Positions 12,361 through 25,773 of a stretch of 64,000 nt of DNA are shown piece after piece. Under the pieces are notes generated by a model that worked only from the letters and a program-made list of their open reading frames with translations, had not been told where the DNA came from and ran no database searches. Origin of the DNA: Acanthochlamys bracteata (Eukaryota; Streptophyta; Magnoliopsida; Pandanales; Velloziaceae). The DNA lies in assembly GCA_019914995.1 (NCBI GenBank), contig CM034129.1, positions 2,803,725-2,867,724 of the forward strand. The letters run 5' to 3'. A program made the position numbers and the translations under genes. Positions within the stretch are counted from its first letter, which is position 1. The number at the start of each line of letters is the position of its first letter.

Positions 12361-12936
12361 ATGGAAACGCTTTTGGTGGCATCCGATCATCGGAACCAGG
12401 GGTATAGCCGGAACAATGGTCAGATATGCTCTTCACCGTCTAGGGGTTTCAAGGACATCAACTGCAGAACATTTCAAACCAGCAGTGGTATTCTCCCTTC
12501 ACCTTCATTTTCGAAATTCTCCACCTTTCCGATTCATAAAGAAGTGAAATCCCCTCGTTGCTACTCTGAGCCTCCAAAACCAACCAAGAGGAGCAACCCG
12601 ATTGCCATCACAGCCCCCAAGCAATCCAACAAACAGTCTCATAGGAAGGCAACTTTGAATGATGAGGTAGCTAGATCTGAGCTATGGGCAGGGCCGGCGT
12701 ACTCCAACTCGCCACCCCCTAGCTCCCTGCCTATGCCTAAGTTCTCTCTCCGGCAGAAACGCAGTGTTTCTCTTGATTTGCCTGTAACCAAGGCAGTAAT
12801 GGATTGTCAGCTAGTGGCAAAGTCGGCACCTTCTTCTCCAAAGAGGGAATGGAGTCCTCCACTTTCTGATGATGTATTTGGTAGTGCTCTCTCTGCCACA
12901 GAGAACCTGAGGCGGATTCTCCACTTGGATGACTGA
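12361..12936 (+). CDS. PNRC/EDC1-motif protein (probable decapping co-activator)
   Basis: 191 residues in one coding exon. I chose the ATG at 12361 because a leader intron ends at CTTCTAG just before GTTGGGAAATGG; the in-frame ATG at 12319 lies inside that intron. The protein is Ser/Pro-rich and mostly disordered. Residues 109-128 (WAGPAYSNSPPPSSLPMPKF) match the proline-rich motif of animal PNRC1/2 and yeast Edc1/Edc2 (aromatic-AG, then P-x-P, L-P-x-P). In those proteins it binds the EVH1 domain of Dcp1 and stimulates mRNA decapping. Near the C-terminus LRRILHLD (183-190) resembles the leucine-rich short motif found after the proline motif in PNRC proteins. I infer a role with DCP1/DCP2 in P-bodies; this is not shown by sequence alone. 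A polyadenylation-like AATAAA lies near 13045. Confidence 0.75.
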   Translation: METLLVASDHRNQGYSRNNGQICSSPSRGFKDINCRTFQTSSGILPSPSFSKFSTFPIHKEVKSPRCYSEPPKPTKRSNPIAITAPKQSNKQSHRKATLNDEVARSELWAGPAYSNSPPPSSLPMPKFSLRQKRSVSLDLPVTKAVMDCQLVAKSAPSSPKREWSPPLSDDVFGSALSATENLRRILHLDD

Positions 12937-15905
12937 ACAGCAAAAGGAGTTGGTGGGTGGGGTTGGGTTGAGTGGAGGCTGGTGTAAATAATCTTTAATG
13001 CTGTAGTGTGCTATGTTAGTTGTGAAGAAGTAGTTCTAGAAGGTGAATAAATCAATTATCTGTTATCTAGATGAATTGGCGGTTTCTCACGGGGAGGGCA
13101 CATAACTGGAGGATGCTGCTGAGTTGTTGGCTGGAACTGGTGAAGAAGTTGGGTTTCCTGCTAGGGCTAGATGGCTGGTTTGGAGCTGTGGGGACTGAAG
13201 CTATCTATATATTTCTCCTCGAATACCAATCTTAGAACCTTGTAGTTTAGAGTCACTATTTTATTTGTAAATCTGGTTTTTTCTGTAGGATCAACTTAAC
13301 CTTGGTATCCTAGGTACACCTGTCTCCATGTGGTTTCTCTCTCGTCTCCTTAGTCCATTGTCAATATAGTTTAACAATTCCAATTTCTAGTTTTACTTCT
13401 TTCGTAGCTTTTGGTTAGCTCTTGACCTCTCCTCAACATGTTCATCACATACCTTAGCCGCTTTTTCTTATTTTTGGACAGAAAAAGTTGGAAAGGTATA
13501 GATGGTTGACTGATTAGATACTTCCCCAATGTTTGGTTATGTAAGATTTGCTGCTTGTGTTCCTCTTCCATGTAGTCTTAAATGCTTCTTGGTTTTCACC
13601 TTGGTCCCTGATGCTTCTTAACTGCCAGTTGCACTTGGCTTCTTTTGATTGTAATAGCTTCTTGTTCCACCCTGTTGTTTTGCTGCTTCTTCAAGTTGTG
13701 TAGTTCTTCAATGGGTGCGTTCTTTCAAGTTCTAGGTTGTCTTCAATCTGTGTGTTCTTTTAAATTCTAGGTTGTCTTCTGTGTGTTCTTTTAAATTCTA
13801 GGTTGTCTATGTCATTCAACAGCTTTGGTTCATAAGTCTCATCTCAATATCCAAGGCTGCTTGTGGAGATGTTGCAGGTAAATGTCTTTAATTAGTGTTG
13901 CATGTATATTGTTGCTTGAATGTGGTTTAAATATCTAATTCTCTTCTTCCAAGATTCTAATTTCCTGTTCTATTGACAGTTTGAAGTGTGCTTAAGAATG
14001 GAGGTCAATGGAGACATGGCACGAGCACTTATGTTGGAGTATGTTCTCCCATGCTTAATGGAGTGACACATCAATAGATAATTTTGTGTTCTTCAAGTTC
14101 TGTGCTTCTGCATTTGCAGGCATCAGTTGTTTGCGTTAATTTGTAACCTGTCTTTAGTGATTCCTAGTATTGTAGGCTTTGCCATGCTTGTAATGCAATA
14201 TTGAGCCATACCTAAATTACGGTGCTGTTAATGTTCCGGTTTTCGTGTATGCTGTCAAATGCTTTTCATGTTTCTTGAAGAAAGCGGTATTATTCTATAA
14301 GAAAAAGTACATAAGAATTATTAGTCTGGGAAATTGCCCTTCTGAGTGATGTTTCATTCGGGAAGGCTGCAATAGTGACTGGAATGTAATGTACTTGAAC
14401 AATAAATGTAACATATGTTATAGCTGCAACGTAAAACATGATGGATTCAGCTGTGACGAGTTTGATTTTGTGGTATTCTTGTCAGGTCTTATTGATCTAG
14501 ATGTTACATTCACTGAATTGAACACTCAGGTGCTATACAAAGGTGTACTTGCTTCTTTCGCCGATTGCATCTTTCATTTGCTTTTTAGCTCCACAGTGCA
14601 AGAGGATTGTGCATGTAAAAATAGTCACTTCATGAATTCTTTGGAAGGAGATGGTGATTAGCAATAGTGATATCAAGTGTTACTGATTGATCGGTTTCCA
14701 TGCCATGTCCTGGCGAAGATCGAAGTGGTAACAGTTAGTGGTTGGCGCTTTAATGAATCCAATGCGTAGTTGCACAAGTGCGATGAAGTTGGTTTTTGCT
14801 GTGGGGGGAACCCGCATAATGGGGAGAGGATTCGGCAAGCATGGGCTAAATTTTCTTCAGGATGCAGTACAATTCTCTCGATTTGCTGATATCGGTTACC
14901 TGTGTCCTCGCTATTTATTAACTGACCCGTTTAGATAGAAATGTCCGAGAATGAAATAGGGCTAAAAATAAATCACTTCAATCCTGTTTGACAAGTTTTA
15001 TTAAATTATGAATTATTAAATTTTGAAACTTATTGTTTAGATATTAAAATATTACACTTCAATATAGAGTGTAATAAAAATTAAGATAAAACTAATTTTT
15101 TTCTCTGCTGTCCTTTTTTATTTTAGAGAAAGTATATAATTTAAAGGTCTAGAAGTTAGCACGTATTATATTTTATATACTTATTTTAATAAACTTTCTT
15201 ACAAAATTTTATAATTCATATATTTACTATATTATCAATTTTTAATAATTAATTTATTTCTGTAAAATTTTACTAATAATTTAAGAAATTTGTATTAACT
15301 TAAATATAGATTATTATAATTCAAAAAAATATTTTAAGTTTAAGTTTATTGAAAGTTTATTTTTATTATTCACTTATTTTATTTCTATCCAAATAAAATT
15401 AAAAAAAATATTAAAATTAAATAACTGTTTTTCACTCAACTTCATTTCACTTCCGCTTTTATTTTACTTTCATATTATCTTTTAATCTCATTTCCAAACA
15501 ATCTATATCGTCACTTTCACTTTCATTTTTTCATTCTATCTTATTTTTTGATCTCGTTTCAAATGTTCTTTGAAGTGTTCACTCGGCTGTTCTCCTTTTT
15601 TTGTTCTTGCACATTACAACTGCAAAGAAGTTCTAATAAAACATTGCAGACTCTCTCAAGTCTAAAAAACGTTATCAAACAAACTTCGAAAATTGACAGG
15701 AGCTGTTGTTCCAAAGGGCGATATAAAGACTTGTAGATAAATGTGGCATATGTACATATGTAAATCAAATAACTGTACATAAGCATCAAAAGCCCAAAAA
15801 AATGGAACAAGAGATCGAGAAACAAAAGAATTAATATATACCAAGCCGCTAATGGCGAGCATTATCCTAACTACGAGTAAACAACTCCTGAACTACAAGC
15901 GTTGT
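12937..15905. other. Gene-poor region, possible non-coding transcript
   Basis: After the PNRC-gene 3' UTR (to about 13080) comes 1.8 kb of T-rich DNA with splice-like signals but no recognised protein, then AT-rich DNA from 14950 to 15540. Short ORFs at 14389 and 14738 have no recognisable features. Confidence 0.3.
13713..13811. repeat. Three-unit minisatellite, about 31 bp per unit
   Basis: Units at about 13713-13749, 13750-13780 and 13781-13811 share TTCTAGGTTGTCTtc preceded by GTGTGTTCTTTTAAA. The second and third units are nearly identical; the first is more diverged. Confidence 0.8.
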
Positions 15906-16241
15906 CTACTTGATTGGTAAACTTGCAGATCTTCCAAACTTGTTCATGGCTGCTGAATCTGTTGGCGAAATTCCAGATCTTCTCCTTAGCATCTGCCTCA
16001 TTCCATCTGCTACAAGAACGGCAGGGTTCAACCGAAACTTCCCACAAATTTCCATGTGTGCTTCAACAGCTTCTTCCATTGAAGAGTACCCTTTCCTTCT
16101 TCTCGCTTCTTCTCTCACTGCTTCTGAACACAATCCGCATAACCATTTCCCATCAAAACTTGCCTTCACACTGTTTGTGTACTCTTGCGTGCAGTCCTCT
16201 TTCAGTCCACAGCATTCACACTCTACTAACTCAATCTCCAT
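15906..16241 (-). CDS. DUF1677 family protein
   Basis: A single-exon gene of 111 residues. It carries the cysteine signatures of this plant-only family: CECCGLKEDC at residues 8-17 and WLCGLCSEAV at 33-42. A basic EEARRRKGYSSMEEAVEAH stretch follows, and the C-terminus (FGRSASLP) is basic and Ser-rich. The paired Cys motifs suggest a small zinc-binding fold, but that is inference. A TATA-like TTTTATAGG lies about 75 bp upstream on the minus strand (near 16317). Function unknown; the family call is confident. Confidence 0.92.
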   Translation of the reverse strand: MEIELVECECCGLKEDCTQEYTNSVKASFDGKWLCGLCSEAVREEARRRKGYSSMEEAVEAHMEICGKFRLNPAVLVADGMRQMLRRRSGISPTDSAAMNKFGRSASLPIK

Positions 16242-18758
16242 TCCAATAAACTGGATTTCTAGTTGAAGTGTTGTGAGTGGTTTGTTGGTGTTGCTATCCG
16301 AAGCCTTAATAGAATGCTTTTATAGGCAACTTTGGTTAGGGGACCGGGAAAAAAACGAGGGCAGGTAAGCGAAGTTATCTCCGTGTTCCAAAACGGGACA
16401 TGTGGGGATGGAATTATTAAGTACAGGGCAGTTGATCTATTTAAAAAATGTTATTACGAAAACTTGATTACAGAATTTGGGTTCTCTTTTTGCGGATTAA
16501 CAAGTGTCCATGCTTAAGTTGAAAATGTTAATATCATGCTGGTTTTGATATTATTTGGCGCAAGTTTGCTTGCACACACTAGTGTCTAAAAAACTTTCGA
16601 CTTTAATTTTAATGTCCTCTTGATCATCTTCAAGCTGATGTGTTGTCTACAACACTAACTGGTTTGCATGGTAGGCCAAAATTTGTTGTTACTGGTTTAT
16701 TATATTAGGCCCTTGAACCTTCTCCGAAGCATGGTATACGAACATGGTAAACATTTTAGACAATTCCAAGAATTTTGTTTCTAAATTGAAGCTAGGATGT
16801 TAAATTATGTTCGTTGAATATTAAGTAACCGCGTTGTCCAAATTGATAAGGTATGTGCATCTGTTCTTAGGACGGTTTTGATAGGAATTTTTGAGTCAAG
16901 CATTGATGTCGATGTTGTTAATAATCCTCTTTCTAGCCGACCGCGGATGGAAATAAATTATGTCCCCGAAGTTTCCGTTCCCAACCTGTTGTTAGCACAG
17001 CAATGCGAATGCCAAGTATCACTACTTTGTTTCTTCAGCGTAAGAAGTGTTAGATGAGGCTTAGATACAACTCAACCAAAAAAGTTACCTTAGAAAATAA
17101 AAGTGTTCAAATTTTTGCAAGTAGTTACCCAATTTAATAAACAAATAATTAGGATAATTTTAATTCTCTCTCAATCTTTTCATATTTGAATTTCCTAACG
17201 AAGCTAATTCCTACACACATTCCACTCTGATATCATATAAATAGGCTTGGTGTAAAACTATCTCTAAAAAGGTTACCTCTAAAGGGTGAGGATGGCCAAA
17301 TTCAAATGACAGCTACTCAACTTGAAAAGAAAAAGCTATGTGGGAATTCAACAAGAATAACCGTGATATCGAAGCGATGCTTAGATGTTGCAATATCCCC
17401 TAGACAAGCAGTTTACATATCTCTTCGTTCATGAGTAGTAAAGTGGCTTGGCTTTCTCCGTAGGCGGAAGTTTACGCATGAAAAATCTCATTCATGTTCT
17501 AGACCATTCAGATTTCAGACAGCATCGATGTAAAATCCACACTTGATTACATAATTTATTTCTTTGCTCCATGGAGTTGTACACTTTAAAACATATTGAC
17601 AGTATTTTTCCTATCTATTAAAATTTAATTTCAAATTGTAATTTTCTAATGAACTTTTTATAGTATTTTAAATAAAATTTCAAAAAATTTTAAAATATAG
17701 AAAAATATACATATATCTTTTATTATTTTAAAGAACTTCTACTTTAAACGCTCCCGGACGTCCCCGAGAGCTTTAACTTGTAGTGGGATTAAAAAAACAC
17801 AAGAAAACAGTTTTTGCGCTAATAAGCTTCAACATTCTGTCAGGATTAAGGCAAACAGAAAGCCTAGAAAGATCTAATCTAAGAATATTCACTAATTTGA
17901 TCCGACAAACAGATAACCACACAGCTCGATATTGCAAGGAAGAGAATGTAAGATCGTTCATGGACCATAGCATGTGAAGTTGATCTTCTCTGCCATGTCG
18001 TTGATCTTGATTGCAACTACGTTTCTTGGCATCATATGTCTTAGGAATCGATCATGTAGGAGACGATGCCAACCAATATTGACTCGGTTCACAGTTTCTC
18101 TTCAGTGTTTGCATAGAGTTTCTTCACTATAATGCAAACATATATGGTAGTGACTGTTGCTTGCTTCAAGCCGCCTCCCCCCCACCCTTAAATTTCTACT
18201 TAATATACAATAAAATTTTCAAAATCAATAGTTGCTATGTTTATATATAAAGATGATACGATCTTTGATGAAGCATGGTTAAACATATTACTGAAATATT
18301 TTGACAAGATGTATATTATGTGATAGTTTGTATGAGATCCAACAGCAGCCACATGCTCTTCATGCAGATAATTTGAACAGGCAACTTACTTTATGTTTAC
18401 AAGTTCAATCAACTGCCTTCTGGACGGAATCTGTTTCTATTTAAAGAAACTTCAAAATTGCATAAGTGGAATGTACAATAAATAAAAAAATAATAAGAGG
18501 GAATGATTTCCTTACAGGTTCAAACAAGAGTTGCTAACATAAGTTCGCTCGTCCACCGGCTAGAAGAACTTACATGCTATAATCTCTGAATGGATTCTCT
18601 CCATACAATAGACTTTTCCATTTTCCAGTACCATCCTGTCGCACAAACTTCTTAAATGGTGAGGCAGAAGTATAATGCCGTGCTGAAACCAGGACATAAC
18701 CCTGAAATCAAAGAATCTCTATTCTTTTTTACCAGGCAACAGAACATTGGAACTGAGT
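16242..18758. other. Intergenic region, no gene recognised
   Basis: It contains the DUF1677 promoter and the downstream region of the folate transporter gene (about 18100-18758, minus strand). AT-rich patches lie at 17570-17740. Small ORFs at 16332 and 17783 look accidental. Confidence 0.35.
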
Positions 18759-21700
18759 TTAGTTTGTCTTTGCCTCCTCAATATCTGTTTCCTCAGCATC
18801 TCGGCTGTCTCCAGGAAGGAGACCGAGTAAAGGCAGAGGTAGTAAAGAGCTTAGATTGCAAATAATGATCAATAGAGCTAAATTGTCAAAGGTATCCTTT
18901 GTGACGCCAAGCAGCTGCATCAAGCCAGCACCTATTATACCACCAGCGACGCTTCCTCCATTGGAAATGGACATCAAGGTAGCAAATAAAGTGGCCTCCA
19001 TTCCTTCAGGACATAGTCTTGCTGCTAATACCAAAACTGGCATGAAAGAGGCCTGCAAGGAAGTTGTCTTCAGCCAATATTCTTGGGAGGCGATAATTAC
19101 AAGGAGGACAAGAAAACAGGACAACATTTTGAAGAAGCAGCAGAATACCAAATATTAAAGAAGCACATGCACTTACCTGACCAAGCACTGTTAAGATCAG
19201 GGAGTCCCCAATAGCAAACCATTCATCACTTATTCCAAATTGCCTATTTAGACCAGTAACAAGTAAAACCTGAAATTTCATATTCAAAAAACCATTATTC
19301 AGATTTCTAGGTAGATTAGATTGCAAAAAATATTGATTCCAATAGATTAAACGGTAATCACCTGTGTCATGCCAAGTACGGTACCAATGAGAGTCGTGAA
19401 CAGAAAAATCTTCCTTAAAATAACCTTCTTTAGAAATGTATTATATAGTGCAACGCCTAGCAAAGATGCCACAGAGGTGACAAGTTTGACACGCCCCAGA
19501 AATTCCGGAGTGAAACCAAGCTTATTTGTGCTATAATCACACAGCAGAATGACTTTAGCAGATAAATCAGATATCCAAAAAAATTTAGACAGGAATACAA
19601 ATGTAGCACACAAACCAGACAGGAATGGATTACTGTAAAAATGTAGAAGTAACAAGTGCTTAACCCTTCTCATAAATCAAATGACATCTACATTTGGTTT
19701 CAGATTTGTTGGGTATCAGTCCGAAGGGAATGAAATTAATGAATAAAATAACTTCACATTTGGAAATAGGAATGTTGATGTTCTACCCAGCATCGTCAGC
19801 CAAGAACCTCAAATTCCAGGCGTAAGACTACGCATTCATTGCTATACAAAGCAATATTAGCTGGGAAGCATCCATCAACTTCAACCATGTGGTTGAACTT
19901 CAATGACATGTTTAATATTCAGTTTTGCACACACTTCATACAAGAATGTTGTTATAACAAAATAGAGAGGATATGAATGTCTTACGTAAAGAAGAACATG
20001 GCAGAATCTGACTGTGGCGTCGCTTGCCAAAGAAATATGAACAAAGTTGGCAGAAATATGTTGGGCTCTTTGATTGCACTCCATAATTGTAGAATACTTT
20101 GCTTAGAGCTGTCAATAAAACCAGGAGCAGAAATTGAAGTGGCATACCCTCTTATAGAAGGCAGTGCTTGCTCCTTCACAAGAATAGCAGCTGCTGATGT
20201 CATCAGGGGAAGAAAAGCAGTCATACCAAACACAAATCTGCATTTATGTAGAAAGTCAACGGTTTATACTTCAGGTCGTATTAATCAGAAAGGAATTTCA
20301 TATGTTAGTCTTGCAGGATGTTGCCACCTTACACCATAAGCTCCGACTAGGGAACCACTAAAGTACGCGCTCACAATTCCTCCAAAGGCTGATGACCCCC
20401 AACATAAAGACTGAAGTGAACCTGATGCGCTCTGGGATTCACCTCGAGCCCTTTCAACAACCATAGAATCAACAACCTGCAATATATGTCTGAATTTGTT
20501 AACAAGCTGAATAGTATGTGGATGCATGAACGTCTCACATAGTGCTTAAGTACGAGCACTGATATAACAGTATGGCCACATTGAGCAAATCTTAATACGA
20601 TGAGGCCCTCGCATTTGAAAAAAATAACTCGCACTTGCAAGTACTCTGGGACGCTAGTCCAAAGAGCTTCATTCACTTTGGGACGCACGCATCAAAGCCA
20701 TTAACTTAAGTCTCATCTACCTAGTGTGATCAGTAAGCCATAGCTAATACATAGTTCAAGAGGAGTTATATTAGTCTAACCCAGGTATGCAGTTTCTTGA
20801 TATTACAAGTCAAGAGTGACCAGAAAAACATTAAAAAGGATCAATTGAAGAGGACATGGGCATATAAAGTAAAGCACTGTTGCATAGAGTACCATAAAAA
20901 CCATCATTAAAGTTGAGAAAAATTGAATCAGAGATGCTTGATGCTAAGATAGCTGACAAACGCAAGGATAGTATAGAACTTTGTGAAGCATTAATTGTCA
21001 ATGGAACTTCATAAACAAATATTTAAAGAGATCTCCATATAAATGGAGACTAAGATAATAGTTACAAAAGACATAAAATGTTAAATATAGAAGTATGACT
21101 TACAACATCTGAAAAAGCGACAGAAAGGGATCCAAGAAGAATACATAAGGCTGCAGTATATTTGCTGTCAACAAAGCTGGCCATCAAACCCCATGAAAGT
21201 GCTCCAAGAAGGCCCGACAAAATCAAATATGACCGCCTCCGGTAGCCAAAAAGGGGGAACGAATCACTGCCATCATATTAAATTTTAGGGCCAGCATATT
21301 ACGAGAAAGTGTAGTTTTATGTCATGATGGATGAGTAAAATAGTCAAACCTTATAAACCCATAAAGAGGTTTGATTAACCATGGTAGTGCGGATATGCCC
21401 GATACGACAGCTGTCTAGAGAGGAGAAATCAATCACAATCAGAATCAGAATCTCAAACATAATAATGTTAAACAATAAGGGAGAAGCCCCCAAGGAAGCA
21501 TAAAGAGAAAAATGATCGCCTTCTAGAATAGAAGCAACGCTTATAGTATAAAGAATTATAATAGCGAGCTGGAAACATATAAAACTGCAAATATTCCATA
21601 CCTCAGCAGGATCAAGGTGAAGGTCATCCTTCAAATAGAAGCTCACAGCAAGCCTAGAAAGGCCCAACACTCCTTGTACAAAATACACTGTCGCAACAGC

Positions 21701-22806
21701 TGCATTATCAGGGGACAAGTCTACGCCGAAACATTTTATCTGGCTCGGTAAAGGCTTTTTCTTGTTTATAGCTTTCCTACTTGGTGGACCACTTTCTCTA
21801 AAATCGGTCAACAATTTTTCTCGTTCAGCTGAATCTACGTGATCTCTTGATGTAGAACCTGTATAAGTTTTTTAATAGAGATTATAGTTGAGAGTCACTC
21901 TTTCCATAGAAAAAGATCATAGTGCTAAAGATTGTGTAAATGACAAAAAGCAACCAAACCTTTTTACCATAGAATAGATAGAAATTCCTTTATAATATAC
22001 GGACCTTAGTCAACTTATAGTCACTTCGTCGTGAAAGTTGGAGAGAAAAGCATAACCTAATAATCCATGGTTACCTAGAAAAAGACTTCATAAGAACTGA
22101 GACTTCCAGTGTACTACATTCTAGAACTGATACCTCCAGTGTGACTACATTCTAACAAAGCACTTTGTAGTGAACATCAACGACATCAACCAAATTTCAA
22201 CGATCATATATAAAATTTGAGTAAATCTGCTATAGCAACTTCATATGGAACTGCTTGCGATAGATAGTAAAGTAGGAACAATGAAATCACCTTCATGAGC
22301 CAAAATTTACTGACAAAGCTCAAACTGTTTTCATTTGAACAAATTTGTTTGAGATGATAATTTTGACGAGATATACTTAGTTAACCTCCAAAACCGATAA
22401 AAAGAAGAAAACTTTGCACATACTATATATATACCCATTAAGTTAATCTGCTCGAAACTTCTGTTAAACCTATTCTCCAAAGAATAAGAAAGAAATTGAA
22501 AATTCTAATACCGTTATCAGAGGACGAAAGCTCGATCTCTTGCCTTCCTGGCGGTTGTCCATCATTGCCGGCATCCCAGCGGCGAATGTTCGATGGAGCT
22601 CCGGTCGAAGAAGCCATTTCACTCTCGTTCTTCCAGCGCACACGTGAGGAACGGCGGCGTCGGTGAAGACCAGCAGTGAAACGGCGGCGGTGAGAAAACG
22701 GAGGAGAGCGGGGAACGAGCGGGAAACGTGGATGGGAATCGGCAGGATGGGAATCGGAAGAGAAGAGGAGCGTGCGCGTGACGTTGTCTAATAAGGGAGT
22801 AGCCAT
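18759..22806 (-). CDS. Folate-biopterin transporter, chloroplast type (BT1/MFS family)
   Basis: The family moves folates and pterins across membranes; the plant plastid member sits in the chloroplast envelope. Nine exons were rebuilt: 22512-22806, 21602-21858, 21350-21414, 21104-21266, 20328-20476, 19986-20237, 19362-19530, 19177-19269 and 18759-19052, together 1737 nt or 578 residues, with phases that agree. Residues 1 to about 90 are Ser/Arg-rich like a transit peptide. Then come the hallmark blocks [90 protein letters not shown] and [19 protein letters not shown], with about twelve hydrophobic segments. An in-frame ATG eight codons upstream (22830) is an alternative start. Sequence order and length match plant FBT1 closely. 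Confidence 0.95.
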
Positions 22807-25773
22807 AACGGGATACGGAGCTAGTTGCATGTGCGAGAGAATTTATTTATATTTCTTTTACAAAAAATTTATTGCACTAATTTTAGTGAAGCTGTTTTTA
22901 TTGTTTTGTTTTTTGTTCATGTTATTGTTACGCAAATGGTTCCTGTCAATCCACGTAAATCGAATAAAGACGCTATACGAATTTGAATGGGTCCCACTAA
23001 TAGCCACCAGGATTTTTTGTCAAACCTAAAAACCCATGCGTCTGTGGGTCCCAATATCTCCGTACTAAGATATCGCAACATCTTGGAAATGACAAATTTC
23101 TCTTTGCGATCAATTTATTGTTTCAGTCTTGATGGATCCGGTCCACCGCCGTTAGTATAACCTGCCGGAGAAAAGACGGAACATGAAACTTGAACTTGTT
23201 GAAATTTTAAATCGTCCGTAGATGAATTGAACTCCAGGCAGAAAACAGAGCGATAACAAGATAAAAAAGAAATGCGAGAAGAAACAGAGGAAGTGAAACC
23301 AGCATCAAGAGATGGTTAAAGAAGTGGTTCACGACGGCGGATACGGGCTGAGATTGAGCTCGACGAGGTAGCGGAACAGATAAAAGCTGTTGATTCGTTG
23401 ATCGGCAGCGATGGCTAAGATCATGAGATAGCTTAAGATAAAGATGAAGGTGAATAACAGAGGCTTGATAGTGAAGAACAAAAGCTTGATTCTGAAGAAA
23501 AAACATGTACCAGAGAATTCACGCAAATTCTTAAAATCGAAGATACAGGTATAAGAGTTCTTGCTTCCATGAATCAATTTGATTTTGAATCAAGTATGCA
23601 AACACCAAATAGTTCTTTGCATTTGTCAATCAAGATTGAACACTACAGTTTGTTCTTCAAGATTCTGAAAGCAAACAATATCACCCAAGAAACAATGAAC
23701 ACTTTAAATTGAGTTTACAAGTGAAGCCATTGTCTTTACCTTATCTAATCGGAGAATTAACAGATATCTTTAGCTTTTAGAGAAAATTAGGCTTTGTTCT
23801 GATTCTGTATAAGGCCCAGGAAACCCATAAGAATAAGTCCAAGGCCCATCAAGATTTTTAATGCCCCTATGTTTCTTGAGGTTTGAAATTCTAAATTTTA
23901 TTAAAGAATATGTTAATGAATTAGTTTACTCTGAATTTGCTAATGTGTTATTATAAGATTACTTAACCGACTTGCCATATATTGAATTATGATTTTTTTT
24001 GTTTTTATTTAAGTAAGATGATTTATAAATTTATATTTTTAGTATTTGATTGATCCTAATTTCCTACCACCGTAAGCAGACGTGGCTTCAACTCCATGTC
24101 GGAAAGGGACTCATACATTTTGATTTTATGAACGTTGAATAAACTAATACTTGGTGTTTCATTTAAAATTTTGTTTTCTTTAATCTATATATAATTGTGA
24201 TCATCATTGTTCAAGTATGCATGACTTTTGTTTAAGTTGTAGTTAATTATTGTTATCTCTTCTTTTCAAGCAAACGAATGCACATAATACAGCTGGGCTA
24301 TTAAAATTTAAACTCACAACTCAATAACTTAAGCTGCTATTATCTCCAATTCTGTCATATCATTTATGGAAAGCTTTAGATTCTCATGATAAATGTACAT
24401 ATAGGAGTAAACTTGTTTGTCAAGATCTTAGTGACTTCGGATTGCATGATCAAAGTAAATACAAATTCTTCTTCTGATGCCATAATGATAGTTACCTAAG
24501 TCTTGTTAATGAATATGGAGTTGTTTGTTTTGCATAAGCATAAGCTAGTAACTCTAACAATATTATCATATTCATTGATTGATTTAGTTGTAATTAGATA
24601 ATGAAGAAACTATTATGTATTTACATGTGGATTACAAAACATTGTAGTGATAATATTAAACTGTGTTATTCTTTTATTATTTGATTCGGTAGATAGTTGT
24701 TTTTTCAAATTATTTTAAAGCTTTCTTTTTTGGGTAAAAAATTATTTTTCTGTTTCCCTTAATGGATTCTCATGTACCGACTAAACCATCTCCACTTTAA
24801 ATAACTCACCTCTGCACTGCGTCAGAGGCCGTCTTGAGTTTGACAGTATTCTTCTTTCTCTCGGCTCTATTCAAGTCTTCATAACTTCAATTCATTCCTT
24901 GTAACAGAAGTGAGATAACCTGTTCAATTCCCTGGCCATCTTCTTGAATCCTTTACTTGACTTAGGTGTTTGATTCTTCTGATATTGTTTGTTTTTAGTG
25001 TTTAAAATCCTTTCTTAATGGATTGAAATGGGGTTTTGGTCTCATGTTTAGTTGTTGTGAATATGGTAAGGAATTGGGTGTTCGCTTTGGGAAGTTGGTA
25101 ATGGATGGAAGAGAGAAGGAAAGCCTTTTCCTTGATTTTCTTGTTTTGATTCCTTTGATTAGTGCAAAAAAGTTTTGATCTTTGGCTGTTTATAAGTTGC
25201 TATAGTCAGGAGTGTTTCACAACTTATTTATTGGAAAATCTTTAAACTTTTTGATGATTTTGAGGCAGTCTTCATAATGTCTTGTTGGAAGAAGGGAAAG
25301 TGAGAGCTTTTGCTTTCTGTAGTGGTGTAGATTTCATAAAGCAACTCTGTTTGCATTAGAAACAACATGCAAAGCATGGATATCTAGAAGAGCAGCAGGA
25401 AAAAAGAAAAGGTACAAAGCCTTTGGGGAAAAAAAAAGAACATATTTCTATGATTCATGAGGGGTGAGGATCCAGGACAGGTGAGTATTTGTCTTATAGG
25501 TTTCTTTATATATTGGGTATCTAGTTGTTCTCCCGAATTATGAGCAGGTAGTGCATGCTGCATGATCTGGTCTGTCTAATCTTTCTTTGAAAACTGAAAT
25601 GGAAAGTTTGGAGGAAAGAGGGGAGAACCTTGTCTTTGTCTTCCTTACTTCATTTCTCTCTTTAACTTTTTGTCATCTGTTGGAAGGTTTAGGCCTTTTG
25701 TTTCTCTAATTCCCAGTTTAGTGGCCTTCCTAAGATTATATAAGACTTAATTAAGACAAAGGAAGAAATCATT
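22807..25773. other. Intergenic region and leader of the FLZ gene
   Basis: It holds the folate transporter promoter, an unassigned minus-strand ORF near 23.2-23.6 kb, AT-rich DNA, and from about 24830 the T-rich, probably spliced 5' leader of the FLZ gene with several short upstream ATGs. Confidence 0.4.
23207..23506 (-). CDS. Hypothetical small membrane-like ORF
   Basis: 99 codons. The C-terminal third (LLMLVSLPLFLLAFLFYLVIAL) is one long hydrophobic segment, which follows from a pyrimidine-rich minus strand. An overlapping ORF in another frame (23329-23577) is also hydrophobic. No family is recognised and there is no firm start. It could be a small membrane protein or simply T/C-rich DNA. 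Confidence 0.2.
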   Translation of the reverse strand: MFFLQNQAFVLHYQASVIHLHLYLKLSHDLSHRCRSTNQQLLSVPLPRRAQSQPVSAVVNHFFNHLLMLVSLPLFLLAFLFYLVIALFSAWSSIHLRTI

